DNA from: Pyrus communis
Lineage: Eukaryota > Streptophyta > Magnoliopsida > Rosales > Rosaceae
Reading direction: 5' to 3'
Assembly: GCF_963583255.1 (NCBI RefSeq)
Contig: NC_084806.1
Coordinates: forward strand, 20,316,317-20,380,316
Length of the DNA: 64,000 nt
The stretch's first letter is position 1; each line of letters begins with the position of its first letter. The notes beneath the pieces were generated by a model. That model did not search any database, was not told where the DNA came from, and was given only the letters and a program-made list of their open reading frames with translations. This document shows positions 34,766 to 52,727 of the stretch, one piece after another. The position numbers and the translations under genes are program-made.

Positions 34766-35193
34766 TAAGATGTATCAAATAAATCTTCTAGAGGGAACTG
34801 TTTGATTGAAATTTCTAACGCAGATCAAGGAAAGGTTAATTTTGATTGAAGTCGTCATTAATCATTAAGTACAAATGGTTATTTCTTAGTATAAGGGTGA
34901 TGGTTTGAAAGATAGTAACATGGAGTCAATGGTAAGGCGCAATCAATATTGGTGTCTAAAAGTGTGCATATTAATAAGACAACATACTGATAACGGTTGG
35001 AATAATCAAGAGTATTTAGGATTGGATACTCAGAAAGACATCCACACTAGAAGCACTAAAAATCCCACATCGAAGGATCAAGTGGGAGATGAATGAATAA
35101 AGTGATCCATGTGATAGTGCTTTCATATTGGAATATATGATTGTTGGCCAAGAGACATGACTCTTGAAAAAGAGGCATTGGTTCAGTGAAGAG
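34766..35193. other. Intergenic, no gene seen
   Basis: AT-rich sequence. CCCACATCGAAGGATCAAGTGG near 35067 is a motif found in many plant LTRs, but no element boundary was found. The short ORF at 34905-35096 has no recognisable domain. Confidence 0.4.
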
Positions 35194-35205
35194 TACTTTG
35201 CTTCA

Positions 35206-35440
35206 CTACTTAGTACTACGGTCTAGTGATATTTTTCTTCATTGGTAAGTGAGAAGTTTTAGGTTCGATTCTTGACTACGGTCTATTGATATTTTTTTTC
35301 ATTGGTAAGTGAGAGGTCTTAGGTTCGATTTTCACCAAAGACAAATTTGAATCATATTATTGCAACCCATTGTGAGGCTTAGCCCCAATCCCCCATCCTC
35401 TTAGCGAGATGATATCATTTGTTCAAAAAACAAAAAGAGA
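35206..35440 (+). mobile_element. SINE with duplicated promoter head (12-bp TSD)
   Basis: Flanked by TACTTTGCTTCA at 35194-35205 and 35441-35452. It has a tRNA-like B box (AGGTTCGATT at 35261 and again at 35321) and an A-box-like CGGTCTAGTGAT. The body (GACAAATTTGAATCATATTATTGC ... GTGAGGCTTAGCCCC) recurs in the array at 6115-6885, and the tail is TTTGTTC followed by A-rich sequence. The first 60 bp of the promoter head is present twice (about 35218-35277 and 35278-35337). Confidence 0.8.
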
Positions 35441-36186
35441 TACTTTGCTTCAATATGTGAACCAAATGTATAAAGAAGTAAAACCCTTGAATAAAAGGTT
35501 ACACCTTTGTTGACCCAAAAAATTACAAAGCCTACGTGGCACGCATGTTGAGTAACTATGAGCTAACTACGTCCTTGTGAATACAGGTGTGCCAACTTGT
35601 GATCGAGCTCAGTTGGCCCAGTAGAATAGATGTGGTGATGGTGGTGTCAAATTCACTGCTGAATTTTGCACTTAAGCGATTATGACTAAGGATGAAACAT
35701 GTCTCAGTCTTGGGTTTTAGAACGTGAAAACAATGTTTCCTAGTTCACTGTGAAGTTCAGGATCTCTTACAGTAGGTTCGGTTGCCTCAGCTATATTCGT
35801 GAGAATATTGGTGCGCCAAATTGGTATCAAGCTATCAAGGCACATGTACTCAAGGGAGATGATCGTTTTTATGGTGAACGTGGTTCGGCTGTCTAAATGC
35901 CCGAACTGCAAAATGCACCTGAGACTAACCAATTATAGAACACTTCACTTCATTGGGAAGCTAATGAGGTGACCTCTTTGGGCGAAAGAATTAAGAAGTT
36001 TTCGTTTGTTTGGATAGGTAAACAACAAACCTAGAAGAAGAGTTATTTACTTTTCCAAACTGAAGGTGTTTCTATGCTGTTTGGTTCCACAACGCCATTA
36101 CTGTTTACTAATCCAAACTAAAGGTGTCGCGGTTATCAACACAATGTTGCTTACTTATCTAAACTGAAGATATGTTGATAAAAGGG

Positions 36187-36357
36187 TTGTCCATGTACTA
36201 GTATAAGATTCACCAACTACCACGGCCCCTGCTTTCTCAGGTGGAACTCCAGGTTGAGGAGTATAATAAGTCAATTTATAATCTTTAACACCAGTTTTGA
36301 ATACAACACTTGCTTTGGTCTCTATTTGTGGTGACATAAGTCCCTCCCTACAACTAA
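36187..36357 (-). pseudogene. rbcL: Plastid rbcL 5' end (nuclear copy), internally deleted
   Basis: Reads on the minus strand from ATG at 36337, preceded by the plastid leader GTAGGGAGGGACTT. The protein starts [17 protein letters not shown] and passes through DYKLTYYTP, then jumps to [10 protein letters not shown]. About 20 codons are missing, with the deletion between two Thr-Pro sites. It ends after TWTT. A dead fragment of the Rubisco large subunit gene in nuclear DNA. Confidence 0.9.
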
Positions 36358-36980
36358 GCAATCCAATTGGAGCAGTACTGGAAATGGCAATCCATAAAAA
36401 AAACACCAATGTGAGATCCGCTAAAACAAGGTGATATCCAAAAAGAACTACCGAATAGCTTACTAAAATTGATATGATTGCTATGGATGGAACGAATATC
36501 CCTCATAGATGGATTTTTTTTTTCTTTGAAAAGTAGTTTTGTCCCATCTGCTAGAGCTTGAAGAACTCCCAAAGGGTTGGCATATTCAGGTCCAATACAT
36601 TGTTGTATCCTTGCCGATATTTCTCTTTCTAACCAGACAATTACCAGTACGCCTATTGTGATTCCCACTACAAGAGTCAAAATAGGAACAAGTACCCACA
36701 AAATTCCATAAACCTCTTTTAAAAATTCTAATCTAGAAAAAGAATCGATATCTTGTACTTTCGGTGTATCAATTAAGAGGATTATGACTCCTAATATTTA
36801 ATATATCTCCTAATACTTTATTTTGGAATTGAATAAACAAAACACTATAAAGAGAATATTCATTGAAGGAAGGTATAAATGGGCCAAACAATAATTTTAG
36901 GAAAAAGATCTTTTAGATCTCTTTCCCTTTTTTTTTTTTTAATTTTTTAATTTTTTTTTCAATTCCCTAATATCATATCG
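36190..36980 (-). other. Composite plastid DNA insertion (NUPT) flanked by 29-bp direct repeats
   Basis: Includes the rbcL and ndhA pieces plus about 200 bp (36776-36980) of AT-rich sequence that looks plastid intergenic but was not placed. The flanks carry the same 29 bases with one mismatch (TAAACTGAAGATATGTTGAT...AAAGGGTT at 36161-36189 and 36981-37009). The interrupted host sequence is the dispersed repeat. Confidence 0.8.
36358..36775 (-). pseudogene. ndhA: Plastid ndhA exon 1 fragment (nuclear copy), frameshifted
   Basis: On the minus strand: [52 protein letters not shown] and [19 protein letters not shown], matching NADH dehydrogenase subunit A of the plastid. The frame then breaks, and a second frame gives [13 protein letters not shown] just before the rbcL leader. 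The usual start codon appears mutated. ndhA and rbcL are far apart in plastid genomes, so the two pieces were joined during or before nuclear insertion. Confidence 0.88.
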
Positions 36981-37244
36981 TAAACTGAAGATGTGTTGAT
37001 AAAAGGGTTAATATTGTTAGTGTTTTTCTCAAGGGTGTGATAAGAGTTTTTCATAGAATGAAAGTTTTCGCATAGTACGTTTGAATTGTTTATTGAGTTG
37101 AAGGGGACTTTCATGTTGCAGAACCTCTCCTATATATGGGGATGGTTTTCATGATAAACAGGTCCGTTGAGGTAGAGTCTTGATAGGATTGTATCACTCG
37201 GCATTACTGAATATTCTTTCTTTTTCCCCTTTCATCCCTTCTTT

Positions 37245-38058
37245 AGCCAAATGGTGTTAGGGAATATTCTGTCCAAAAAATGGAAAATATACCTGACGCC
37301 GTTAGTATATTCCGTCAAAGTTGACGAAATATTCCTTGCCTTCTCCGGTGAGTCTCGCTGGTCACCGCCGTTAGCGCCACCGTCTGCAACTCGAAGTCTC
37401 GCCGGAAACTGGAAAATTTTTAAAACTTCATATCTTCTTCATTACTTAACTAAAATCCATGAATTTTGTACCAAAATGAAGCTTATAACAAGTAGAACAA
37501 AACCTTACCACTTTCAAGCCCTTAAATTCACGAAATCTCATCGGAGAAACCACGAAATTCTGGCCAAACCTATAACTCGCCACTCCTGGCCTTCCCGACG
37601 TACAATTTCTTCCAAAATGCTTCTTCGAGCTTCGCGAGAGTATTCTAAAGCTTCCTATGACCTTAGAAACTTCTAAAAACCCCATGATCATGTGTGCATG
37701 AACAGTGCACAAAATTGGGGTTCCCTGGTTCTCGGGTTTTCAAGGGTTTCACGTCCGACCAACACCACCAATCGACTCCTGAGCTCGAAGGGAGTCCTAA
37801 AACACCAACAATGGTCACGATCCGTGCCAAAAATGGTTGAATGGAAGCTCGTCCGTACGAGTTGTAAGGAAAATGGAATGAAGTTCGAGAGAGAAGAGAG
37901 AGAGAGAGTCAGAGGAGTATGTGGTATGGGTGTGTGTATGTCCTGTAGAGTCAACCACTAAAAACAACTAAACAACACACCAAAATGGCAAATACCCACC
38001 AAGGGTAAAATCGTCATTTCACACCTACGGTACAAATAATTCGGGACGGGCTATCTGA
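37245..38058 (-). mobile_element. Truncated, diverged LTR fragment (same group as Tekay-type LTR)
   Basis: In minus orientation it starts near 38058 with the LTR head (GCCCGTCCCGAAT, then GTGAAATGACGATTTTACCC). It carries the pyrimidine-rich region and the head-proximal half, and ends around 37260-37340 with the GGAATATTC/GACGCCGTTAG cluster. The other half is missing, and no target duplication was found. Confidence 0.65.
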
Positions 38059-38371
38059 TTAGGGGTGGGCACAGTGCGGTTCGGTGCGATTCCACCCTCA
38101 AAACAAAACTAGAACCGGGAAATATCAACAGTTTGGTTCGGTGTGGTTCCACTTAAATTTATTAAAACCATACGATTCAGTTCACACTGGTTCCGGTTTG
38201 GTTCATGCCGTTTTACGATTTTGAATACCAAAAAAATGGTATTCAAAGTTTACGTTTTTTTTTTTTTTTTTTTTTTTTTTGGTTTTTTGCATGTTTGCAT
38301 TGAAATACAACTTCTAAAATGGTTATACAAAGTTATAAACAAAACATATCCTTTTCAAATACTAAATCAAA

Positions 38372-41300
38372 GGGTAAATTACAAAAAACTACCTCAACTA
38401 TTGGGTCATCCACAATTTCATACCTCATCTTTAAAAAGTTTCAATGTCATACCTTATCTTACAAATTTGTTGTAATGTTCTACCTTTGTTACGTTGTCTG
38501 TAAATTCCTCTATTATATGCTGGGTCTCACCGTCTCCACATATGAACTTCCATATTGGTTTCTGAAACACGTGGATCATCTAAAAGGATGACATGTGTAT
38601 ATTACAATAAAAAATTTCAAATTAAAAAAAAAAATATTTAAAAAAATTTAAAAATTAAAAAAAAAATTTGCCCCATAAATCATGCAATTCGAATTGAAGC
38701 CTAAAGCCCCAACATTGCAAATTCCAATTCATTTTCGTTCCAGTTCCCAAAATCAAAGAACCCTAACCCTAATTTCATATCACCCGTCCCAAATCACCGC
38801 CCAAATTCAAGGACCCATCATTGACATCTTTCTCCAAGGGACAAACAGGTAACATGATAGGAGCATATTCATGCGACTTAAATGGCTTGTTCTCGTGCAT
38901 TTACGTTATGTTTCATTAGTTATTTTAGTCCTTTATGCTTCTTTTGTGTGTTTTCAGGTTCTAAGGGCAAAGTATGCAAAAGGATGCCTTTTGGAGCCTT
39001 TTGGAGCAAATTAGAGATTGGAATGGATATCATATGCTTGGAGCCAAGAGGATGGACGAAATTGAAGGATTCCTCCCCCATTGCAGCCACATGCACATTC
39101 AATCATTCACACCAAAACCTTGCACATGCTTTCCCATTTCATTATTCATTCACCTTGCAGCCACTCCACATGCATTTCTAGCTTTTCCTTTGCATTCCCC
39201 CTTTAATCAACACATGCATCCACTCACCAAGAAATCATTCATTCCACATGCACCCAAAACACCACCAGAAATCATCATTGCCGTGGGTACCTATCCCATT
39301 TCAGATTGTCATTCCACTTCATTGCACATGCATCTTCATAATTCAACACATGCATTCATTATTTATTTACTTTGCATCCTTTAATTTAATCACATGCACA
39401 TTCAAACAAACACAATCATTCCAGCCATACCTTGCATTTTCAGATTGTTCCTCCATCATTGCACCACAATGCAGCCACATGCACTTGTTCCTCTAACATT
39501 TCAGCCACTTGCACTCCCATTCTCTCCCAAAACCGTGCACATGCCTTCTCCTTGCATTTCCAGCCATTCCACATGCTATTTCAGCCACATGCACTCATAA
39601 TCATTCAACCAACATGTGCACATGCAACCTAGCTGTCATGTTCCCCCCATTTCACCTATAAATACTCATTCATTCACACTCATTCATACACAATTCATTT
39701 CACAACAGAAATTGGTCCCTTGGGGCCGTGCCCTTCACAAGTCCATCCATTCCATTCATAAATCCTTCCACATTTCAGAATGTAGACATCAAAACTCTTT
39801 TGTGCCGTGCCCTCCCTTAGAATCCAAACACCATCCTTCCATATTCCACCACTCCTCTTCCATTCCTCCACCACTCCCCAAACCATTCACACCATCAAAC
39901 TATCCCTAGACCTTGTGCTACAACGAAGAGGAAGAGAAGAGTGCCTAAACGTTCATACAATTCAAGTTTGAGTTGTTGGAATGTTTAGGTGTTTCTTTGA
40001 TTTCAATGTTTAATTTCAATGCTCTTTGTTTTGTACGAATGAGGAATGGAAGATAAGAGGGCCTAAACGTTCATACAATTCAAGTTTGAGTTGTTGGAAT
40101 GTTTAGGTGTTTCTTTGATTCTCTTTGTTTTGTACCATGAGGAACTAAACCCCCCTTGGTTAGGGGGTGATTCGAATATATGTTTATGCTTGCATTTTGA
40201 TTTGAATACTTCTAATTGCGTTTCATAAGTTGTGGATTCAATTTGTTTAACCGTTTGATTGATAACTTATTTATGTATGTTTATTGAGAATGCGCGCTTA
40301 ATTTTCATGCATGAATATGACGCTAGAATATAAGTAAGTTTCACCTAATCGTTATGAACTTATATTCACAAGTAGTGGAGGTTGCTTATAAACAATCGCG
40401 TTAAACAAATTCTTGGCATAAGTTTCATGCAATCCATAGTAACGAATGCCTCGTCAACACTTATAATTTTCATAGAGCGTAATGATTCTTGCTTGTATCT
40501 CTTCTATGCATTCATGTTGAGGACTTGTGGGGAATGTTTTGAATTGTTGTATGCGCTAACCCATCTAATTCAATAACGTTAGAAAGATTTGAAGGTTAAT
40601 TAGTGCATCACGGTTAACCCGGGGTGTTGAGTTTCATGGTTTATTGAAATGCAATTGGAAATCATTTTATTATGCAAGTATAACATGTATGGAGATGAAC
40701 CCCTTAGCCATTCTACCATCCATTCATTCCATTCCATCAAATTCGTTTTACAATCTGTTTAGTTTATTAACTTGTTTTGTTATTTCAATTCTCGTCAATT
40801 TAAAACCCCCCTTTACTTTCTTGTTCTTTAGTGTTTAGAATTTGTTTAGTTTATGTTTTAAAGTGTTTTGATTCAATTTTATTTCCCAATTTCGTCCAAA
40901 TTCACCAAAGTGCTCAAAACTGCCCAGAAAGTGATTTTAAGGCAGTTTTGAGTGTTTTGGGTGATGTTTGAGTCTTTTGGTTTGTTTTAATGTTTTAAGT
41001 GTTTAGTTTTACATTCTTTGAGTTAGTTTAGTGTTTTATATTGTGTTTTTACGTTCTTGAGTCAAGTTATTACTTAATTTCGTCCAAATTTGTGTTTGTG
41101 CTCAAATCTGCCCAGAAAGTGGTTTTTAGGCAGATTTGAGTGTGTTTGTGTTGTTTTGAGTCTTTTGGTTTGTCTTAGTGTTTTAAAGTTTAGTTTTGCA
41201 TTCTTTGAGTCTAGTATAGTGTTTCATATTGTTATTTTACGTTTTTGAGTCAAATCCAAGTGGTTAACAATCCCTCCTAATCCCCGGTCCAGAACGATCC

Positions 41301-42042
41301 CTACTTATACTTATACTACAATTGTCAAAAAAAGGGTTTAATTTGTGTGCGTATAAATCACGCATCATAACATAATCCTTTAATCCTTTAATCCTCAATC
41401 CTTTAATCCTTTAATGATTTTATATTTTGTTCTAGGCATCCACATCAGCATAAGGGAGAGCATCATCATCAGCTGAAGTTGCACCTACAAAGAGGACAAG
41501 GAAATATAAGGTAAAAACCTAATCCTCTCATTTGTTTACAACATCAACTTTAGTTTAGAACCTTGCTTTGCATTTGACCTTTTGTAATGAACATTGAAAT
41601 TAGGCACCACAAACAAGGGATGATTCATCTGCAAATCCTGAAGCTCATTCATCGAGAGCCACCAAGCAAAGAAAGACAAGGCAAACCAAGACCTAAAGAT
41701 GCCAGAAATTGTAACAAATTAATGTTTTTTTGCGTCATGTTTTATGTGCAATAGGAACTGAAATTATGGTACATCGGTTCTGGAATTAGACATTACAAAC
41801 ATTGACTTTCTTTTGGTTTTTTGAACTGATTTGCAAACATTGACTTACCAACATGGATATGTGGAGAGTGTGGGACCCAACATAAGCCACGTCAACATAT
41901 AATGGAGGAATTGACAGACAACGTAACGGAGCTAGAACATTGCAACAAATTCGTACATAAGGTATGACATTGAAACTTTTAAAAGATGAGGTATGAAACT
42001 GTGGATGACCCAATAGTTGAGATAGTTTTGTGTAATTTACCC
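38372..42042. mobile_element. Mutator-like element (9-bp TSD TAAATCAAA), split by a solo LTR
   Basis: Long terminal inverted repeats of roughly 200 bp (GGGTAAATTACAAAAAACTA at the left, its complement ending TAATTTACCC at the right). They are flanked by exact 9-bp duplications TAAATCAAA at 38363-38371 and 42043-42051, diagnostic of Mutator-like elements. Without the solo LTR the element is about 1.15 kb. A possible exon pair at 41451-41510 and 41604-41696, separated by a 93-bp GT-AG intron, encodes a short basic Ser/Lys/Arg-rich tail ending at TAA. It could be a transposase C-terminus or captured host sequence. Confidence 0.85.
38855..41367 (+). mobile_element. Solo LTR of the Athila-like family, long variant (TSD TAACA)
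   Basis: A 2513-bp LTR (TGATAGGAGCATATTCATG ... CACGCATCA) between TAACA copies at 38850-38854 and 41368-41372. The region before the TATA box (39657) is replaced by a different ~500-bp CATGCA/ATTC-rich segment rather than CACTTATCA repeats. The hairpin is doubled (39944-39989 and 40062-40107). An extra block of GAGTCTTTTGGTTTG-type repeats (40880-41200) adds length. Confidence 0.92.
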
Positions 42043-42701
42043 TAAATCAAAATGCAAATGTCCTTGACACCAAGCAAACAGAAAAAGAAACACAATTCAA
42101 ATGTACATATGCATCCATAATACAAATATACATCCACACATGCAAATACATCTACCATGCAGTAAGAATGTTAGTTCAAGCATAGTAATTTAAGCCAAAG
42201 GGGACTTATCAAGAGATTGAAAAAAAGGTCCAGGAAAAAGAGAGAAAAAACCTTAAGATCATTATATCAAAAAAAAAAAAAAAAAGGAAAAAAAAAAAAA
42301 GAAAAAGAAAAAATGAAATCAGAACTTGAATGTCAAATTTGGAGATCTAGGAGAGAAAATGACCTTTTCTTTTCAAGTATGTGCCTTATCTCAATAGGTG
42401 AACCGTGGAGAGAAAGACCTAATTGAGAAATGCTCCCATGTAGTTGTAGTAGGTGAAACCAGTTTGGTTTTTACCTCTCATTTAAAGACACCTGTATACA
42501 ATTATTAAATTAAATTAATTATATATATTTACGGTTCGGTTCGGTTCTACTAAGGTGAAAACCAGAACCGGAATAGTTATGAACGGTTTTTTCGGTTCTT
42601 GTACCTACGTTGACTTTTTTTTTGTCAACACAGTTTTTAAGGTTTACTTTGTCACGGTTCAATTTGGTTTTGCGGTTCCATGATTTTTATGCCCACCCCT
42701 A

Positions 42702-48958
<6,257 letters not shown>

Positions 48959-50219
48959 TTGAGTGTGTATATGGGAACACGCCGTAACCACATTAGCCTT
49001 AAAGTGCAAGATTGGGGATCATTCTGAATCAGCTAGGCAGAGATTGTTGCTTCAGTCACTAATAGCTCTTGACAAAAGTTACTTTAGTTGGGACGTGTTT
49101 TGGGTGTTAGTGATAGTGCACATTTCTTATATGGAATTGTCCTGGCTCGAGATGAAGTTTCAATGATTTCATGAGCGACTTGAACCATGTTTGTTTTTTG
49201 TGAGGTTTGTGTGAGACTGCCCTTCAGTACGGACAATGAATAATTCTTCCTTTGGCAGGTTAGGAGTACATGGTGGATAGGTAGGTTTTATATATGTAGG
49301 CTTAGTCTTATTATGCCTATGTGTTGTTTTAATTTTACGTTCTGTAATTTGAACAAAACGTGAAAATGATGCTATGTTTATAGTAACGTATTGCTAGTCC
49401 TCTCCTCTGTATGTAATGAATCCTTGCTCTGCTATCCTTCTTTCGTTTATAACTTGTCATCCAGCTTAAAAGATATACAAGATAAGATTGTGTGGCAGAT
49501 ATTCTGTAGAAGCCAGCATTCAACTCTGCAGAGCAAGGGTGTGCCATTTTTGGGTGCAGATCAAGTTTTGTGACCAAGATTCAAGAAATTTCAGTCTCGA
49601 AGGAATGTGGCTTCTTCGGTTTGCTGCCCTGAATCTTTGCTCTTTAGTTCTCTTTGATTCCGTGTTGTCTTTCATTTTCCTCCTTACCTTTGGTCGGATA
49701 TATTTGTTATGTAAATTTGACTGCGGCTGTGTGACTGTTGCTCTCGTTTGTACGCACTTGCTCAGTTTGTGTAATGGTAAAGGATTGATCCGAAGGAATA
49801 GGATTATGGCATCTGTTTGTTTCATTGAGTTGGCATATCACTACTTGTGTTTTGTGAGCTAAAGAGTGAAGAGAATATAGGAGAGGACAAGGACGATTTG
49901 ATTCCTTTAGAATAATCTTCCTTCGTTTGATTGCTTTTTCCCCTTGGGCCTTTATGTTTCGCATATTTTACCATAAAGTCACTCGTGTATGTTTGATGAT
50001 CTTTGACGGTATGGAAGGAAAACTATAATCTTGGCTTCTTCATGCAGCAGTAGATCCATCCGAGTACTGGGAAATTATAACGCTGCAAAATGTAACTGAT
50101 CCTATGATATTTGAGTTATACGAAAGTCGTTGATGTTTGGGCTACAACATCCAATATCCAGGGACTGAGTTGGACCTAATCTTAAGGTTTAGGGTGTGAT
50201 TTCCAAGGGACTGCCTATG
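48959..50219 (+). other. ZTL 3' UTR and downstream sequence
   Basis: The 3' UTR probably ends around 49350 (TTTTAATTTTACGTTCTGTAA). Beyond it the sequence is T-rich and carries a 124-codon ORF (49488-49862) that is hydrophobic and Cys-rich with no recognisable domain. No other gene supported. Confidence 0.45.
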
Positions 50220-51320
50220 TACTAGATGGTCTTTGGCTCTTGAACGTGCTGGCCCTAAAAACTACCAAGTCTACGTGGTGTGCATGCCGAGTAACTAAGA
50301 GCTAACTACATCCTTTTGGTGAATGTGGCATGCTAGCTCGCATTCGAGCTTGCCCGACGAGTAAGGTAAATGTGGTGGTAGTGTCGAATGTGATGTTGAC
50401 TCCCGTATTTGAGCGATCACTGCCGAGGAAGGAAAACGTCTTGGCCTTGGGTTCTAGAACTTGAAGACAAGGTTGCTAGTCACTGCAAAGTTCAATAAAG
50501 GTTTGGCTTTCAATGTGCCGAACACTACGTAACCTAGTAGCATCTCACTTGGCCGACAAGGCTAATGAGAACATCTCTTTTAGTGAGAGAGTCAAAGACT
50601 CCTAGCCGTTAGAGACTTGGATGGATAACCAGCCAAACATGAAGCAGCGTTGTTAGTCCAAAATGAAGATACTTGTCGACTGCCTAATTCTATAGCTCTA
50701 GTGTTATTAATCCAAACTGAAGATGTCACCCACTGTCAACACAATGCTGTTGATGGAAGGGTTGGAATAAATAGTAATCTCTTAGAGTGTGATAAAGATT
50801 CACGTAAAACGAGGTTTTGCGTAGAGCGTTTGCGTGTTGAGTTGGAGGTCCTCTTCTCATTATAGCACCACTTCTATTTTTAGGGGTGAGTTTCTAGATG
50901 GCCAAGCATGCCATAGTAGACTCCTGATAGAACTATACTTCTTCGGCGCTTTTCAGAATATCCACAACATTATCCTTTCACTAATCCGCACATGGTTTTA
51001 GCCGCTTCGATCTGGACTAGGATTCTGAACCTAGTCCTTTTATGTGTTTAATTAACTTCTTATTTGACCAATTGCAAGTCTCGATTCCTAGAATAATTTG
51101 AATATTATCAAATCTTATTCTAATCCTTGGTAATTTCAATTTAATCAAGACTCGGCCGAGTCATTACTCAATCTGACCCCTTAAGAATCCTACTTCTATT
51201 ACGACTCAGCTGAATTCTTTTATGGGCTGAATATCATTCGGCCTGAGGAATCACTACTGGGCCGAGAATCAACCCAAACCATCCACCTTCGGCTCAGATC
51301 TAGTATTTCAGGCCTAAACA
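50220..51320 (+). repeat. Dispersed repeat, copy 2
   Basis: Collinear with 35500-37225 without the plastid insertion, so it shows the pre-insertion arrangement: CCAAACTGAAGATGTC near 50708, then AACACAATGCTGTTGATGG. The 3' part (51229-51320, GGGCCGAGAATC) matches 42829-42905. Class unknown. Confidence 0.45.
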
Positions 51321-52720
51321 GAATGACGACATCAACGTTATGGCTAAGGCTATGTTTGGATGAGAGATTTTCAAGCTCCTTAGAAGTTGTCCTTTGCAAA
51401 TACCTCTTTATATGCCCTTGTAATGCTCCATGATGCACATTTTTCCTATCCAACATTTTCATCTTCCTTATACATGGCTTCCAATCCCATAATTTTGAAA
51501 TGTCTCACTTAAACATAGCCCAAAGAATCTTTCATTGACATCGAACTGTTTCTAAAGAACGACTCGATTTTACATAACCGGTTTGAAGGAAATAATCCAA
51601 AACTCAATTTCAAGAGGCATAACTGGTTGAAGTTTGGAGCAGTGTATTGAGGGAGTTGGATTTGGAAGTGAAGAGTTGTTGTTGTCTTTCATTTCCAATA
51701 AACTCTCGTACTTCCAAAGAACAAGTTAAACTAAATTTTAATTCCTTGGAGATTGATTTTGACTATTTCAAACTCAACATAAGAACGACAATTGAATTAA
51801 TGTTTACTTTCAGGGGAGCAATTCATCTAAGGAGATTTTCGTCAAGGGGAGTGTTCGACAAGATGCTATACGAGACATAAGTCCACCACGCTCTTCCTTC
51901 TTCATTTTTTTTTTCCAAGCCTTTTATCCCATTAGGTTTTTCCTAGCGAGGTTTTAGTAAGACATTATTGATCGCGTCCAACCCCTTATCAAGAATTCAC
52001 AAATGGTTGTACTATATTTCCTTTTCTTTTGTTTTATCTCATTAGGTTTTCAAGTAAGATTTTTATGATGCAACTACCATTGATCGTTGGACATTCATGT
52101 GGAAGCGTTGTAAATATTGTCATTTATGTAGCTGTCCACTTTGGCATGTAAGTAGGGGAACTTGCTCTGTGTCCAACTCCAAGTAAACCCTAAGCCTATA
52201 AATAGGCATTATAAAGAGAATAATACACACTCTCATTCCTCCTACTTTCTAGAGAGAGCACAGCTTGGTAAACTACACTTTAGTGCCTCTCTGACAGAGG
52301 CATAGTCCACCAAGTAGATCTCATATTTATTAGAGATGTGATATAATGTGGTATGTTGTAACATTTTCCTTCATATTATAGTTTAAAAAACAAAATGGTA
52401 TCAAATGAAAAACAATCGGAATATTACATTTTTAAACCACATTCGGTATATCTAATGTGGTAAATTATGTGTAAAATTCATGTCAATTAATAAATTGACC
52501 ACCTTAAATATTTAAGAGTGATTTTGTATAAAAGCAATACAAAGTTACCATATTGACAATAGATCAATAATATTTATGTTAATTATAAATAGGTTAATCA
52601 TGTATTGTGACACTTAAATACATTTAAAATAAACAAAAATTACAGAATCTACCATTACAGTTGGCACCTACTTCAACTGACACCCCCTTTCTCATATTTT
52701 TCATATTTTGGAATAGGTCA
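51321..52720. other. Intergenic with a possible Copia LTR fragment
   Basis: No gene seen. Around 52140-52330 the pattern CCTATAAATAGGCATTATAA, AATAATACACACTCTCATTC, then CTAGAGAGAGCAC looks like the TATA/R region of a Copia-type LTR, but no ends or internal domains were found. Confidence 0.35.
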
Positions 52721-52727
52721 ATACGGA

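Larger units (their letters stand above)
35500..37225 (+). repeat. Dispersed repeat, copy 1 (interrupted by plastid DNA)
   Basis: Diverged but collinear with 50220-50960: shared blocks include CCTACGTGGC...GCATGTTGAGTAACTATGAGC and a pattern of 'CAACACAATG(C/T)TG ... AAGGGTT'. No ORF, LTR ends or terminal inverted repeats were recognised, so its class is unknown. Plastid-derived DNA is inserted at 36190-36980. Confidence 0.5.
38061..42701. mobile_element. hAT-like element (non-autonomous), carrying nested insertions
   Basis: Left end TAGGGGTGGGCA (38061) and right end TGCCCACCCCTA (to 42701) are perfect 12-bp inverted repeats. CGGTTCGGTT-rich subterminal sequence follows at both ends, a common plant hAT pattern. 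Without the inner Mutator-like element it would be about 0.97 kb. The 8-bp flanks (TATCTGAT / CCAGAGCC) do not match, so the insertion site has been altered or the ends belong to a rearranged copy. Confidence 0.6.

Noticed and set aside
36354..36701. A 115-codon minus ORF that could be taken as a nuclear membrane protein gene
   Set aside because: It is the plastid ndhA first exon with frameshifts, part of a nuclear plastid insertion.
39616..39909. 97-codon and other ORFs around 38882-39909
   Set aside because: Low-complexity His/Pro/Ser-rich reads of CATGCA/ATTC-rich LTR sequence in several frames.
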